DNA of 64,000 bases from Algoriphagus sp. GTDB lineage: Bacteria; Bacteroidota; Bacteroidia; Cytophagales; Cyclobacteriaceae. The notes beneath the pieces were generated by a model that was not told the origin of the DNA, did no database searches, and saw nothing but the letters and a program-made list of their open reading frames with translations. The stretch lies in contig NZ_JAQWXX010000025.1 in NCBI RefSeq assembly GCF_029254265.1, positions 1 to 64,000 of the forward strand, written 5' to 3'. The position numbers and the translations under genes are program-made. Below, in pieces: positions 26,842-36,138 of the stretch (position 1 is its first letter; each line of letters begins with the position of its first letter).

Positions 26842-28308
26842 TTAGAATCCACAGTAATGTGAAAAGGTCTCTTTGTATTCCCCATCCTGAGTACGTTGGA
26901 TTGTCTCCACAGTGGCATTACCAAAACCCGAGTCTGTGATAGTAAACACATCCATTTGGGTAAATCCAGAACCGTTATTTTCAGATTTTCCTATTTCTCG
27001 ATAACCCATCCGATTACCATATTTATCAAGTTTTAGGATCCCGTATGTAGAGTAGCTTATTCCTCCACTTGATGCTCGCTTCATGATCAGGTAGCTCTTC
27101 GCTTTATCACATTCTCCTACTAATCCCAAAGCATAAACATTTGCCCCTCGGCCTAGAATTAATCGATTGGTCAGGGCAAGATTGGTCACCTCATTCCCTT
27201 TGATTGAGTTGTAATCCAGTTTATAGACTTTGGGAAGTGGAGTAAAATTCACATCCCATTCCTGCTGTTCTTTGATCTGAGAAGCAAAGCGTTCCTGAAG
27301 CTGCGACTCATTTGCATATTGTCGTTTTTCTCTGATTTCCTTCTGCATCGCTATTAAATCCAGATTCTCATTCTTTGTGGCTGGACTTATTCTAGTCGCT
27401 GTTTGTAGGTTGGTTTTCTTATCTAAAACAATCAAATCAATGTCGTATAAATCTTCTGCCACGTTATTTCTGGAGTCCAATCGCACCATATAATTCCACA
27501 TGGGCGTCCATTCATACCTCACATTTGCATCTACCGAGGTAAAATTTCCCACTGCTAAGGTTTCTGAATTGATCTCGGCTATTTTGTCCAGACTCCCACT
27601 TTTTGTTCGCGTGGCTGCATAAACTTTTCCATCCGAAAGCGAAGTGACTAGGGTATACAAGTCTTCCTTGACTGTTTGAACAGGCTTGAGCGACATCAGA
27701 TCCACTATATTTCCTTCCTTTCCACCCTTTAGAGCAATTACATTTTTGGCGGAAATCACGCTAGTCATTCCTTGGTCAAATTTATGCGAGCGCCATTCAC
27801 GGGTCATCCAATTGTAATACTGAACCACGGAGCCGGTTATTTTATCGAAATTATATTCACCCTTCTTATTTTTGGCGAATTGGTTGAAAGAAAAAATCAC
27901 CCAATCTCCGATCACATCTCGAACAGGACCATGATCTTGAGCTAAAAATTGGTCATGAAGCCTGAAAATATCCCTAGCCTCATCTAGAATAAAATAGTGT
28001 CCGGGGTAAATTCCTCCCTCAAGGCCCACCAGAATCACTTTTCCATTTTTAAAATCAAATTGGTCTGGTGTCAATTTGAAAACATCTTTTGGAACCAACC
28101 CGTCTAGATTCACCGTGTGTACAAGTTGCTGGGTGGCTAAGTCATATACTAAACCCAGCTTTTTATACCTATCGAAAACAATGCAGTGGGTCTCATTTTG
28201 ATCCAATAGAACACTAACATCATCTAAGGAGACTTTACCAAATAATTTATCGATCTGGGCATGTGCAAAGAAGGGCAGCAGCAGAAATAGTAGTATTAAT
28301 TTTTTCAT
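26842..28308 (-). CDS. exported protein of unknown function, propeller-like
   Basis: A 488-residue protein with a signal peptide (KKLILLFLLLPFFAHAQ) and no named domain that I recognise. The mature part is dominated by short beta-strand pairs with repeated Gly/Asp turns (CIVFDRYKKLGLVYDLATQQ, KVILVGLEGG, KVYAATRTK, NRLILGRGANVYALGLVG), compatible with a beta-propeller; this is inference. A short helical stretch near 320-350 (MQKEIREKRQYANESQLQERF) interrupts it. Cysteines near 408 and 485 (GECDKA, HYCGF) might pair. It is divergent from the CHAT-TPR gene with 134 bases between them, which suggests shared control and perhaps a common process. Confidence 0.78.
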   Translation of the reverse strand: MKKLILLFLLLPFFAHAQIDKLFGKVSLDDVSVLLDQNETHCIVFDRYKKLGLVYDLATQQLVHTVNLDGLVPKDVFKLTPDQFDFKNGKVILVGLEGGIYPGHYFILDEARDIFRLHDQFLAQDHGPVRDVIGDWVIFSFNQFAKNKKGEYNFDKITGSVVQYYNWMTREWRSHKFDQGMTSVISAKNVIALKGGKEGNIVDLMSLKPVQTVKEDLYTLVTSLSDGKVYAATRTKSGSLDKIAEINSETLAVGNFTSVDANVRYEWTPMWNYMVRLDSRNNVAEDLYDIDLIVLDKKTNLQTATRISPATKNENLDLIAMQKEIREKRQYANESQLQERFASQIKEQQEWDVNFTPLPKVYKLDYNSIKGNEVTNLALTNRLILGRGANVYALGLVGECDKAKSYLIMKRASSGGISYSTYGILKLDKYGNRMGYREIGKSENNGSGFTQMDVFTITDSGFGNATVETIQRTQDGEYKETFSHYCGF

Positions 28309-28322
28309 CAGAGGCTTTTTTA

Positions 28323-28330
28323 CAAACCTA
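28323..28330 (-). promoter_or_regulatory. candidate -7 box for the 488-residue gene
   Basis: On the minus strand TAGGTTTG fits TAnnTTTG and ends about 14 bases before the start codon at 28308. The shared 17-bp motif at 28354-28370 would lie just upstream of its -33 region, the usual place for an activator. Confidence 0.45.
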
Positions 28331-28353
28331 GAAAAGCGCTCATTTCATTCATA

Positions 28354-28370
28354 TAGGTCATTTGTCGTAT
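28354..28370. promoter_or_regulatory. 17-bp motif shared with 26068-26084, copy 2
   Basis: TAGGTCATTTGTCGTAT, one mismatch from copy 1. It lies between the divergent genes for the 488-residue exported protein and the CHAT-TPR protein, 45 bases from one start codon and 72 from the other. Confidence 0.5.
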
Positions 28371-28442
28371 TTCTATTCCCCTTATTAGAAACGACTTTCG
28401 CATCAACTCATCCTGTATTCCTTAGATTTTGATTGATCGCTT

Positions 28443-31331
28443 ATGAATTCTTTTTTTTCCAAAACTTCCTCATTTTCAAATTCCCTCAGCATAGCAATAC
28501 TGACTTTTTTCATTTCATTTTCCGCTTTTGCACAGGTGGACTATGCCGCATTGTACCAAAAAGATATGGATGCAAGTGTGGCAGCACTCACGGCGAAGGA
28601 TATGCCGGCCTTAGCAAAAGCTGCGGCTGATTTTAAGAGGGATTTTCCCCAAGAATATGAAGGCTATGCCTTTATGACTTTTTATCATTTAAGTCAAAAT
28701 GAGCTCGATAAAGCAGAGGCAGAATCCAGATTAATGCAAGTCATGCGCCCGGTGGATCAGGCGACTTACTCCATTTTGGCAATGCTTCGATACATGCAGG
28801 GCAACTCTGCCGAGGCAGAAAAACTACTTTACTATTATTACCAGACTATTTATGAAGCAAATATTTCTGCGACTCTTGAAGATATAGCGATTGTCGAGCA
28901 AAACTCAGGACGGGATCTAAGTGGCTTTGCAGACTTGATTAAAAAGACCTTTGATCCGGCGGCCTATGATTATACGCTTGCAAATAACTACTTCGGCTGC
29001 AAGTATGCCATGCTTGGCGGTGATGACTGTCCCGATTTCAAAAAATACGTGGCACAATACAACCAATACCGCCCATTCAATCCTGACATTAGCCTCGATG
29101 CGGCTTATGCAGAGGGTTCGCTCGCTTACGCAAGAGGGGACTTGGAAGGTTCTCGGAAAATCTTTCGTGAATTTATAAAAGATGCTGAATCCCAAAACCT
29201 CATGCCTTTTCGCCAAGGCACAGCACTCTACTACCTCAGTGATATCGACCAGCGAAACTTGGACCAGGAATCCGCTTGGCTCAATTCAAAATTAGCACTG
29301 CAAAAACTTCGCCCGCTGAATATCCCTTTGGAAACCGAGGCTCGAATACTTGAGTCAAAAGTCATCTTGGAAGGGAAATTAGAAAAGCAGTTGGATCAAA
29401 GACAAACTGCTAATGAATTGCTGCTAGTGGGCAAAAAACTTAATAATTTCTACTATCAAGCTGTAGCACTCAATAGTCTTGGGACTTCCTACTTTGGGCA
29501 AGACCTGACAGCAGATCGAGCTAAAATGGCAAATTACTTTACCGAGGCATTGGCGGCTGCTAAGGCTAGTGGAAACAAGGATATGGAAATGACCATCCGG
29601 ACAAATAATCAGGTGGTTTTATTCCAACAGGGAAAACGGAGTGAAGCGATTGCCTCCGGAGAGGAAATCTATCGCTACGAACTAAGTAGAAACAACATCG
29701 CCCAAGCAGCAAATGTGATTAACAATACGGGCTTTATGCAGTATTATGCGAAAGACTACGCTGGCGCAAATGCATCGTTTAAGAAATCCATTGACCTGGT
29801 AGAACAACGAAAAGCCGGACTAAAACCAGAACAGCAGTTATTGCTGATGAATCAAGCAAGCTCTGCTTACAGTGGTCTTATCATGTCATTAAGTTATCAG
29901 AATAACTCAACTGAACTCTTCGAAATCCAAGAGCGAAATCGAAGCGGCTACCTACGGGAGCAATTGAATTCAGGTGCCAAAATCCCTAACTTGGAAGAAA
30001 CCAAAGCTTTGATCAAGTCGGATGAGGTATTGGTGATGTATTCGTTGGCATCTCCCGGGGAGGTCATCATCAATGTGATCACAAACAATCAGGCAACGGT
30101 GAGGAGAAACTATCCCATCGATGCTTTTATCACGATGAAAAAAACATTCACGGACCGGGCAAAACAAATTCCGGCAAATCTGATCCCTTCACTCAAAAAT
30201 GCCAATATCGATTACCTAGATGGAAACCTCGTTACCTATCAATCCAAGGAGCAATCCTATAAATCGGAAGATTTTTCTCAATTGGTCCAATGGACCAGAG
30301 AGTTACTTGAAAGCATGGACCCAGAGTTGGCTGACATGCGAACGACTTTTCTTAAGCATTGGTACAATTTCACATTGGCTCCAATTTCGGACTTATTGAA
30401 TGGTAAAAAGACAGTGCTGATCAGCGCTTCCAATGAACTCCATTTTCTCCCATTTGAAACTTTTCTAGATCAAAACGGGAGGTATTTTATCGAAAAATTC
30501 GATGTTCGATACATTCCCTCTGTCAGTGTTTGGCGCGAAGTATCTCAGCGAAATTATGATGCTAGCAGAAAACCTATCATTGCTTTTGGAGGAGCAACTT
30601 ATCAACCTTCCCCTGATCCCAATTCTCCAAGGAGGCAAATGAGTACAGAAGATGTATTGATGGTAGGTCAAGAAATTCGTGAAAAAATCAAAGCAGGAAA
30701 CTATTTCCTAAAGCCTGAACTGGATCAAATGGGATTCGGCGGAGCAAACTATCTGGAAGGTACATTGCGAGAGGTGAATTATTTTGCCGGCCTAAGTCCC
30801 GAAAATAAAATCTACACAGGAGATGGTATGAAGGAAAGTAATATCAAAGCGCTTAATGCTTCGGGAGAGCTTGCAAATTATCGATTTGTACATATCGCTA
30901 CGCATGGTTTCACCACGGAGGTGATTCCCGAACTCAGTGGAATCATGTGCACCCAACCCAATAATGGAGATGGCAAAGAAGACATGTTTTTGCTCGCTCC
31001 GGAGATCGCCAAACTCAAGTTGAAATCAGACATGGCTATCCTCAGTGCATGCAGCACAGGAATTGGAAAACTCTACAAAGGAGAAGGATTCAGCGGCTTG
31101 AATACTGCATTTATGCTTACCGGAGCGAATAGTACGCTACTTTCCCTATGGCCGGTGAATGATTTTGGTACCATGCTGCTCATGCAGGAAATGTACAAAG
31201 ACATCCTGTTGGAGGACAGCAATACGACTGCGGCGCTAAATCAAATCAAACGAGATATGGCAACTGGAAAATATGGCCCCGATGCGCAAATTCCTTCGAT
31301 TTGGGCTCCTTTTGTGCTAAATGGCAACTAA
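28443..31331 (+). CDS. exported TPR-CHAT caspase-like protein
   Basis: A 962-residue protein: signal peptide (SLSIAILTFFISFSAFAQ), a TPR-rich helical region (about 35-500), then a C-terminal CHAT domain (about 640-962), a caspase-like cysteine peptidase fold. The catalytic dyad is complete: His821 in VHIATHGF and Cys870 in LSACSTGIG. The flanking GEGFSGLNTAFMLTGANS and SLWPVND are typical of CHAT. It should therefore be an active protease or peptide-activated switch outside the inner membrane; the target is unknown. It is divergent from an exported unknown protein and convergent, six bases apart, with an amidase gene. TPR-CHAT proteins elsewhere act in programmed responses, but exported ones are not characterised. 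Confidence 0.88.
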   Translation: MNSFFSKTSSFSNSLSIAILTFFISFSAFAQVDYAALYQKDMDASVAALTAKDMPALAKAAADFKRDFPQEYEGYAFMTFYHLSQNELDKAEAESRLMQVMRPVDQATYSILAMLRYMQGNSAEAEKLLYYYYQTIYEANISATLEDIAIVEQNSGRDLSGFADLIKKTFDPAAYDYTLANNYFGCKYAMLGGDDCPDFKKYVAQYNQYRPFNPDISLDAAYAEGSLAYARGDLEGSRKIFREFIKDAESQNLMPFRQGTALYYLSDIDQRNLDQESAWLNSKLALQKLRPLNIPLETEARILESKVILEGKLEKQLDQRQTANELLLVGKKLNNFYYQAVALNSLGTSYFGQDLTADRAKMANYFTEALAAAKASGNKDMEMTIRTNNQVVLFQQGKRSEAIASGEEIYRYELSRNNIAQAANVINNTGFMQYYAKDYAGANASFKKSIDLVEQRKAGLKPEQQLLLMNQASSAYSGLIMSLSYQNNSTELFEIQERNRSGYLREQLNSGAKIPNLEETKALIKSDEVLVMYSLASPGEVIINVITNNQATVRRNYPIDAFITMKKTFTDRAKQIPANLIPSLKNANIDYLDGNLVTYQSKEQSYKSEDFSQLVQWTRELLESMDPELADMRTTFLKHWYNFTLAPISDLLNGKKTVLISASNELHFLPFETFLDQNGRYFIEKFDVRYIPSVSVWREVSQRNYDASRKPIIAFGGATYQPSPDPNSPRRQMSTEDVLMVGQEIREKIKAGNYFLKPELDQMGFGGANYLEGTLREVNYFAGLSPENKIYTGDGMKESNIKALNASGELANYRFVHIATHGFTTEVIPELSGIMCTQPNNGDGKEDMFLLAPEIAKLKLKSDMAILSACSTGIGKLYKGEGFSGLNTAFMLTGANSTLLSLWPVNDFGTMLLMQEMYKDILLEDSNTTAALNQIKRDMATGKYGPDAQIPSIWAPFVLNGN

Positions 31332-31337
31332 TTCAGC

Positions 31338-32870
31338 TCAAAGCTTCGGAGCGACTCTATGCTTAGTCCCCTGCTCGTAGCTATAAGTGAGCTTAATCAA
31401 AGTGGGCTCAGTATACATTCTTCCCAGAAACTGTAAGCCTGCTGGTAGATTTCCAGAGCTGAAACCCATAGGAACAGTAAAGGCAGGCTGACCGGTAGCT
31501 GGTGCGATGATCTGCGAATTATCTCCTCGATATTCCTCTTCAAATCGCTCAATCAGCGCTGGTCGATTATTCCAAGATGGATAAACCAAAACATCCACCT
31601 GAAGTGAATCCATGGTTTTCTCGATGGCTTCGCGAAAAGCTACTCTGCGTTCATCCTCGTAAGCATTCCCACAGGGGATTTCAGGATTACCCCTTCTTTG
31701 GGTATTTCCGCCTAAGGAGGCTATACGATTGCGCGTATATTCTGACTTGGTACCAACTCGAAGTACATCTTCAAATGTGCTCATCGTATCGCGTTTCACA
31801 TAGGTTTGAAGGAAGTCTTCTAAATCAGTGCGGAAAGTAGGACACCATTGATCTTGTCTCAATTCATCAAAATTTGGGACTGAAACCGAATCCACGATTG
31901 TGGCACCTAAGCGCTCCATATCTTTCAAGGCTTGATTAAAAAGCGCAGAAATCTCCGGATCGGGATTGTTTTCACTCAAGGTTCGAAATACTCCAATTCG
32001 AGCTCCTTTCAGGCCATCTTTATCGAGGTATTGGACATAATTACTTTCTGCTTTTCCTTCTGAATAGGCAGTAAGCAGATCTTTTGGATCGATTCCAGCC
32101 ATGACTTGCAGGACTCTAGTGGCATCTTCTACAGATTTGACCATTGGTCCAACTACGTCATTTCGAAGGTAAAGCGGTACAATTCCTTCACGACTTACTA
32201 AACCCAACGTACTGCGGAAACCCACCAGCGAATTATGCGAAGATGGGCCGCGGATGGAATTTCCCGTATCTGTTCCTAGTCCAATCGTTCCCAGATTTGC
32301 TGCGACTGCAGCTCCAGTTCCTCCACTAGAACCTGCAGGAACATAGTCTAAATTATAAGGATTCCGAGTGATGCCTGCAGTAGAACTCTCCGAATGCATG
32401 GGTGAAAATGCCCATTCGGCCATATTGGATTTGGCAAGGATGATAGCTCCGGCCTCTTCTAATTTTGTAATGATAAATGCATCCGTCTCTGGATAAAAAT
32501 CTGCCAAAGCCAGCGATCCAGCGGTGGTCGGCATGCCAATCGTATTGATATTGTCTTTGACGATCATGGGGATTCCATGTAGCGGTCGGAGCACTCCCGT
32601 TTTTTGATATTCATCATCCATCGCTTTTGCAATTTCCAGAGCTTTGGGATTGATGATGGTCAATGCGTTGATTTTTGGATTGACCGAATCGATTCGGGCA
32701 AGGTAAGCTTCCACTAATTCGACAGCGGTCAATTCGCCAGAAGCATATTTCTCATGAATAGTTGAAATGGAAAGTGACTCCAAATCAAGAATGGTTTCTT
32801 TCTTCTCAGGCAAACAGGCTGAAAAAAGTAAAAGAATAAAGAAAATTAAAAGCGGGGTTGACTTTTTCAT
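31338..32870 (-). CDS. lipoprotein amidase (amidase-signature family)
   Basis: A 510-residue enzyme of the amidase-signature family, hydrolysing a carboxylic amide. The leader TPLLIFFILLLFSAC gives a lipoprotein cysteine at residue 19. The Ser-cisSer-Lys triad is visible: Lys in GIPMIVKDNINT, the cis-Ser in AGSSGGTGAAVAAN, and the nucleophile in GTDTGNSIRGPS. The same GNSIR variant of GGSIR is common in bacterial members. The C-terminal region (PASFT-like: PATGQPAFTVPMGF) also fits. The cupin gene follows upstream on the same strand after 14 bases. Substrate unknown; a peptide or nitrogen-scavenging role fits the neighbours. Confidence 0.92.
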   Translation of the reverse strand: MKKSTPLLIFFILLLFSACLPEKKETILDLESLSISTIHEKYASGELTAVELVEAYLARIDSVNPKINALTIINPKALEIAKAMDDEYQKTGVLRPLHGIPMIVKDNINTIGMPTTAGSLALADFYPETDAFIITKLEEAGAIILAKSNMAEWAFSPMHSESSTAGITRNPYNLDYVPAGSSGGTGAAVAANLGTIGLGTDTGNSIRGPSSHNSLVGFRSTLGLVSREGIVPLYLRNDVVGPMVKSVEDATRVLQVMAGIDPKDLLTAYSEGKAESNYVQYLDKDGLKGARIGVFRTLSENNPDPEISALFNQALKDMERLGATIVDSVSVPNFDELRQDQWCPTFRTDLEDFLQTYVKRDTMSTFEDVLRVGTKSEYTRNRIASLGGNTQRRGNPEIPCGNAYEDERRVAFREAIEKTMDSLQVDVLVYPSWNNRPALIERFEEEYRGDNSQIIAPATGQPAFTVPMGFSSGNLPAGLQFLGRMYTEPTLIKLTYSYEQGTKHRVAPKL

Positions 32871-32884
32871 ATCAGTTTGGAAAA

Positions 32885-33244
32885 TTAAATCTTTTCAAAT
32901 TTTCCTACCGTTCGCTCAGTCATCACATCTCCAGTATGCTTGGTACTTTGTGGTTCGAAAAGCAAAAGCCAAACTTCCTCATCTGCTATCGGGTAATGCT
33001 CAACTCCTCTGGGGATGATTAGCATTTCTCCTTCATTCAAGGTTACGCTTCGATCCCGAAACTCAATTCGAAGTGTCCCTTTAAAAATCAGGAACAGCTC
33101 ATCTTCCCCTTTATGATCATGCCAAACGAATTCCCCCTTGACTTTGGCAAGCTTTACATCCTGACCGTTGAGTTCGCCGATGATCTTTGGGCTCCAGTGC
33201 TCCTTGATCAGATCAAATTTTTCGTTGAGGTTGACTTTGTTCAT
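32885..33244 (-). CDS. small cupin domain protein
   Basis: A 119-residue single-domain cupin without leader. The first cupin motif FVWHDHKGEDELFLIFKGTLRIEF carries the metal-ligand histidines and glutamate; the second is GEMLIIPRGVEHYPIADEEV. It begins KVNLNEKFDLIKEHWSPKIIGELNGQDVKLAKV, the usual start of this group of small, probably cytoplasmic, cupins that are common in Bacteroidota and are mostly uncharacterised. It precedes the amidase gene by 14 bases and is likely co-transcribed with it. No reaction is assigned. Confidence 0.88.
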   Translation of the reverse strand: MNKVNLNEKFDLIKEHWSPKIIGELNGQDVKLAKVKGEFVWHDHKGEDELFLIFKGTLRIEFRDRSVTLNEGEMLIIPRGVEHYPIADEEVWLLLFEPQSTKHTGDVMTERTVGKFEKI

Positions 33245-33582
33245 GGGTAGGTTTCAAAATTTAGAATTCAATTTAAAAGGAATATTAGAATAAGGATACT
33301 AAACATTCAAAATGCTTAATCTAAAACTTCCAGATTCCAGAGCCAAAGCTTACTACTACCTATTTTACATATCGATTTGAAGTTTCGGGTGTTTGCAGTA
33401 TTTCAAAATTATCAAAGGCAAATTCGTTAGATATCGCATTGGGCTACTCCAACTTCTAAAAAAAATTCTCGAACTTATAGCAAGTAAGCGATTAGTCGGG
33501 GCTAGTCCATTTGCGAATCTGCTTACATATCTCCAGCTGTAGGTGAATCATCAAAAGAACAATTGTACTTAACTCCTATTGA
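33245..33582. other. intergenic region between divergent genes, 338 bp
   Basis: No gene on either strand. One stem-loop is visible at 33484-33526: GTAAGCGATT and AATCTGCTTAC pair with one bulge around a GC-richer loop (AGTCGGGGCTAGTCC). It lies 57-100 bases before the 3D-domain lipoprotein start, so it would be in its leader or upstream DNA. No homology to a known riboswitch is claimed. Confidence 0.4.
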
Positions 33583-34008
33583 ATGGACGTGTGTCGATCC
33601 ACAAAAACCTTACTTATTCAAATGATGGTGCTATCTGGCTTGTTTAGCGCATGTCGCAGCCCAGAAACTAAAGCCATGGAAGTTCGAGCCAGCGCCTACA
33701 ATTCTGTGAGGGCGCAAACTGACAAGCATTCAAACATAGCTGCCTGGGGCGACACCTTGAAACCCGATATGAAGGTAATTGCTATTTCCAGAGATTTACT
33801 TGACTCGGGGCTCTATTATGGAATGGAAGTGACCATAGATGGCCTAGAGGGAAAGTACATCGTCCTCGATAAAATGCAAGGACGCTGGACTAAAAAAATC
33901 GATATCTACATGGGGAAAGATGTGGCCAAAGCCCGAGAATGGGGCAGCCAAAAAGTAACCATTCGATGGACTCCAGTTGATTCGACAAAGATTACTTCCA
34001 AGAAATAG
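33583..34008 (+). CDS. 3D-domain lipoprotein
   Basis: A 141-residue lipoprotein (leader LLIQMMVLSGLFSAC, lipid on Cys24) with a 3D domain, named for its three conserved aspartates. Visible family residues are VRASAYNS, IAAWGDTLKPDMKVIAISRDLL, VLDKMQGRW and KKIDIYMG. The 3D fold occurs in MltA and in resuscitation-promoting-factor-like cell-wall enzymes, where it belongs to a double-psi beta barrel that cuts or binds peptidoglycan. The small stand-alone form is common in Bacteroidota with no assigned substrate. It is transcribed alone from a 338-base intergenic region. Confidence 0.88.
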   Translation: MDVCRSTKTLLIQMMVLSGLFSACRSPETKAMEVRASAYNSVRAQTDKHSNIAAWGDTLKPDMKVIAISRDLLDSGLYYGMEVTIDGLEGKYIVLDKMQGRWTKKIDIYMGKDVAKAREWGSQKVTIRWTPVDSTKITSKK

Positions 34009-34068
34009 TGTCAACTTATAGCACTACAACCAACCCTTCCTGCTTATTTTTCAAAAAAACAGATTACA

Positions 34069-34095
34069 ATATTCTTCGGTTTTTTTAAAGAATAT
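34069..34095. other. imperfect stem-loop after the 3D lipoprotein gene
   Basis: ATATTCTT and AAGAATAT pair around a T-rich loop (CGGTTTTTTTA). It lies 60 bases past the stop of the 3D lipoprotein gene and 118 bases past the convergent P1 peptidase stop. There is no T-tract after it, so termination is doubtful. Confidence 0.25.
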
Positions 34096-34212
34096 GAAGT
34101 AGTCAATCCACAAGCGCAGAGTGCTTGCTGGTTCTTAGCCACAGATTAAACATTGGATATACCCTAAGAGGTAGATTGGCAATCTTAAAACCTAAAACCC
34201 TTGAAAAGGAAA

Positions 34213-35337
34213 TTAGTCCTTAGAGGCTTTAATCCATTCCAAAACCTTCTCCTTTGGCAGAGCCTCTACCTTATTCCCATCTCTTCCAGTCATTGTTTCC
34301 GCCGCAAAAAGCGAGTTGATGATCGCCTCTTCTGTCGCTTCTATTACTCCTAGAAATAAGGAAGTCATATCATCATTTGGTAAAAATTCACCATTCAGCA
34401 ATTCTTGGGGGGCTATTGTATAGGGTATTCTCAATCCTTCAGCCGTGCTAAAAGCAACCACATAATCGCCCGAACCATTTGAGGCAATTCCACCTGTTTT
34501 AGCCAAGCCCATCATAGCACGTTGAGCCATTCGCTCGAGATTGCGCTCTAATACCGGAGCATCTGTAGCAATGACTATCATGCAGCTCCCATCTGATTTT
34601 TCAAGCGCATCTTTGAAAGGATACTTACCCAGCTTTTCCCCTACTGGTACTCCAGCGATTTGAAGATTTCCTCCAAAATTGGTTTGAACTAATACCCCTA
34701 CTGTATAGCCTCCAAGACTTTCAGGAAGTTTTCGCGAAGAAGTCCCAATCCCACCTTTCCAGCCAAAACATACCGTCCCAGTTCCTGCACCTACATTTCC
34801 TTCTTCTACCATTCCGGATTTTGCAGCTTCAATAGCTTCGATCACCTCTTGGGGAGAAATATGCATACCTCTGATATCATTCAAGTAGCCGTCGTTGGTT
34901 TCTCCCACCACAGCGTTAACAGATTGCACTCGCTCATTTCCAGGCTGTGCCAAAGAATAGCGAACCACTCCTTCGATTCCAGCTGCTACGCTGAGCGTAT
35001 TTGTTAGGATGATTGGGCTTTCCAGATTCCCTAATTCCTGTACTTGAGTCACACCAGCCAATTTCCCAAAGCCATTTCCCACAAAGATCGCTGCTGGTAC
35101 TTTGTCCTGAAATAAATTCCCTGGATGAGGAATGATTGCAGTTACCCCTGTTCGAATAGCATCACCTTCAATTTTGGTAAAATGCCCAACCTGAACACCG
35201 GAAACGTCGGTAATCGTATTCAATTTTCCCGTTGGAAGAATACCAATAGAGATTCCTAAATCTCTTGGGCGGGACTGTGAAAAAGAAATCGAACTAAGAC
35301 TCAAAATTAAAATCGATAGTAAAAGTGGAGCTTTCAT
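34213..35337 (-). CDS. P1 (DmpA/BapA) family aminopeptidase
   Basis: A 374-residue exported peptidase of the P1 family (DmpA, BapA, D-aminopeptidase B). The signal peptide LLLSILILSLSSISFSQS is followed by the family opening RPRDLGISIG-LPTGKLN. Members are made as one chain that cleaves itself just before the nucleophilic Ser; here the site is in GGIGTSSRKL. They release N-terminal L-, D- or beta-amino acids from small peptides. Other conserved pieces are GNGFGKLAGVTQV, GEVVGETNDG-like (AVVGETNDGYLNDI) and GNVGAGTGTVCFG. Not in an operon; it is convergent with the 3D lipoprotein gene. Confidence 0.93.
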   Translation of the reverse strand: MKAPLLLSILILSLSSISFSQSRPRDLGISIGILPTGKLNTITDVSGVQVGHFTKIEGDAIRTGVTAIIPHPGNLFQDKVPAAIFVGNGFGKLAGVTQVQELGNLESPIILTNTLSVAAGIEGVVRYSLAQPGNERVQSVNAVVGETNDGYLNDIRGMHISPQEVIEAIEAAKSGMVEEGNVGAGTGTVCFGWKGGIGTSSRKLPESLGGYTVGVLVQTNFGGNLQIAGVPVGEKLGKYPFKDALEKSDGSCMIVIATDAPVLERNLERMAQRAMMGLAKTGGIASNGSGDYVVAFSTAEGLRIPYTIAPQELLNGEFLPNDDMTSLFLGVIEATEEAIINSLFAAETMTGRDGNKVEALPKEKVLEWIKASKD

Positions 35338-35469
35338 TTTGGAGATTTAAATTCAAGGTAAGTAAAAAGAGGCTTGATGATAATAATTGGGACATTCAAT
35401 TTTTCCGAATCCTCACCTAATTTTTAAATTTTTTTTAACTTCCCGACTCAAAAGTCAATAAACTACCCA

Positions 35470-36132
35470 ATGCTTAAAAAAGAACGGTACGAGGCATTTA
35501 TCAAACATTTTTCTGAAAATCAGCCTATCGCAGAAACGGAGCTACAATATGAGAATCCATTTCAGCTTTTGGTAGCTGTAGTACTTTCAGCTCAATGTAC
35601 CGATAAGCGCATCAATCTGGTGACACCGGCTTTATTTCGGGATTTTCCAACTCCGGCACATCTTGCAGCTTCCAATTTTGATGAATTGTTTCCTTATATA
35701 CGCTCTGTATCCTATCCAAACAATAAAACCAAGCATCTCATCGGATTAGGCAAAATGCTGGTAGAAGATTTTGGAGGTGAAGTCCCCTCTACCGTAGCTG
35801 AGCTGGTAAAGCTTCCGGGAGTTGGCAGGAAAACAGCTAATGTGATAACCTCAGTCGTTTGGAATCAACCCAATATGGCCGTGGATACACATGTTTTTAG
35901 AGTTTCAAAAAGGCTTGGCCTTGTTTCTCAAACTGCCAAAACCCCGCTGGAAGTGGAAAAACAACTCATCCGACATATCCCAAAACAATATGTACATATT
36001 GCGCATCATTGGTTAATCCTACATGGGAGATATGTATGCTTGGCCAGAACGCCAAAATGCGAATCATGCACAATTAGCTACTTTTGTAAGTACTACGAAA
36101 AGAAACAACAATCAAGTAATAAAGAAGCCTAA
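35470..36132 (+). CDS. nth: endonuclease III
   Basis: Bifunctional DNA glycosylase/AP lyase that removes oxidised pyrimidines in base-excision repair. The helix-hairpin-helix LVKLPGVGRKTANV holds the Schiff-base Lys121, and Asp139 in MAVDTHVFRV is the second catalytic residue, at the same 18-residue spacing as Escherichia coli Nth (Lys120/Asp138). The 4Fe-4S cluster motif C-x6-C-x2-C-x5-C is at the end (CLARTPKCESCTISYFC). The 220-residue length is normal. It leads a plus-strand unit with an asparagine-synthase-like gene 6 bases later and a glycosyltransferase overlapping that by 4; the functional link to repair is not apparent. Confidence 0.97.
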   Translation: MLKKERYEAFIKHFSENQPIAETELQYENPFQLLVAVVLSAQCTDKRINLVTPALFRDFPTPAHLAASNFDELFPYIRSVSYPNNKTKHLIGLGKMLVEDFGGEVPSTVAELVKLPGVGRKTANVITSVVWNQPNMAVDTHVFRVSKRLGLVSQTAKTPLEVEKQLIRHIPKQYVHIAHHWLILHGRYVCLARTPKCESCTISYFCKYYEKKQQSSNKEA

Positions 36133-36138
36133 GATCCA

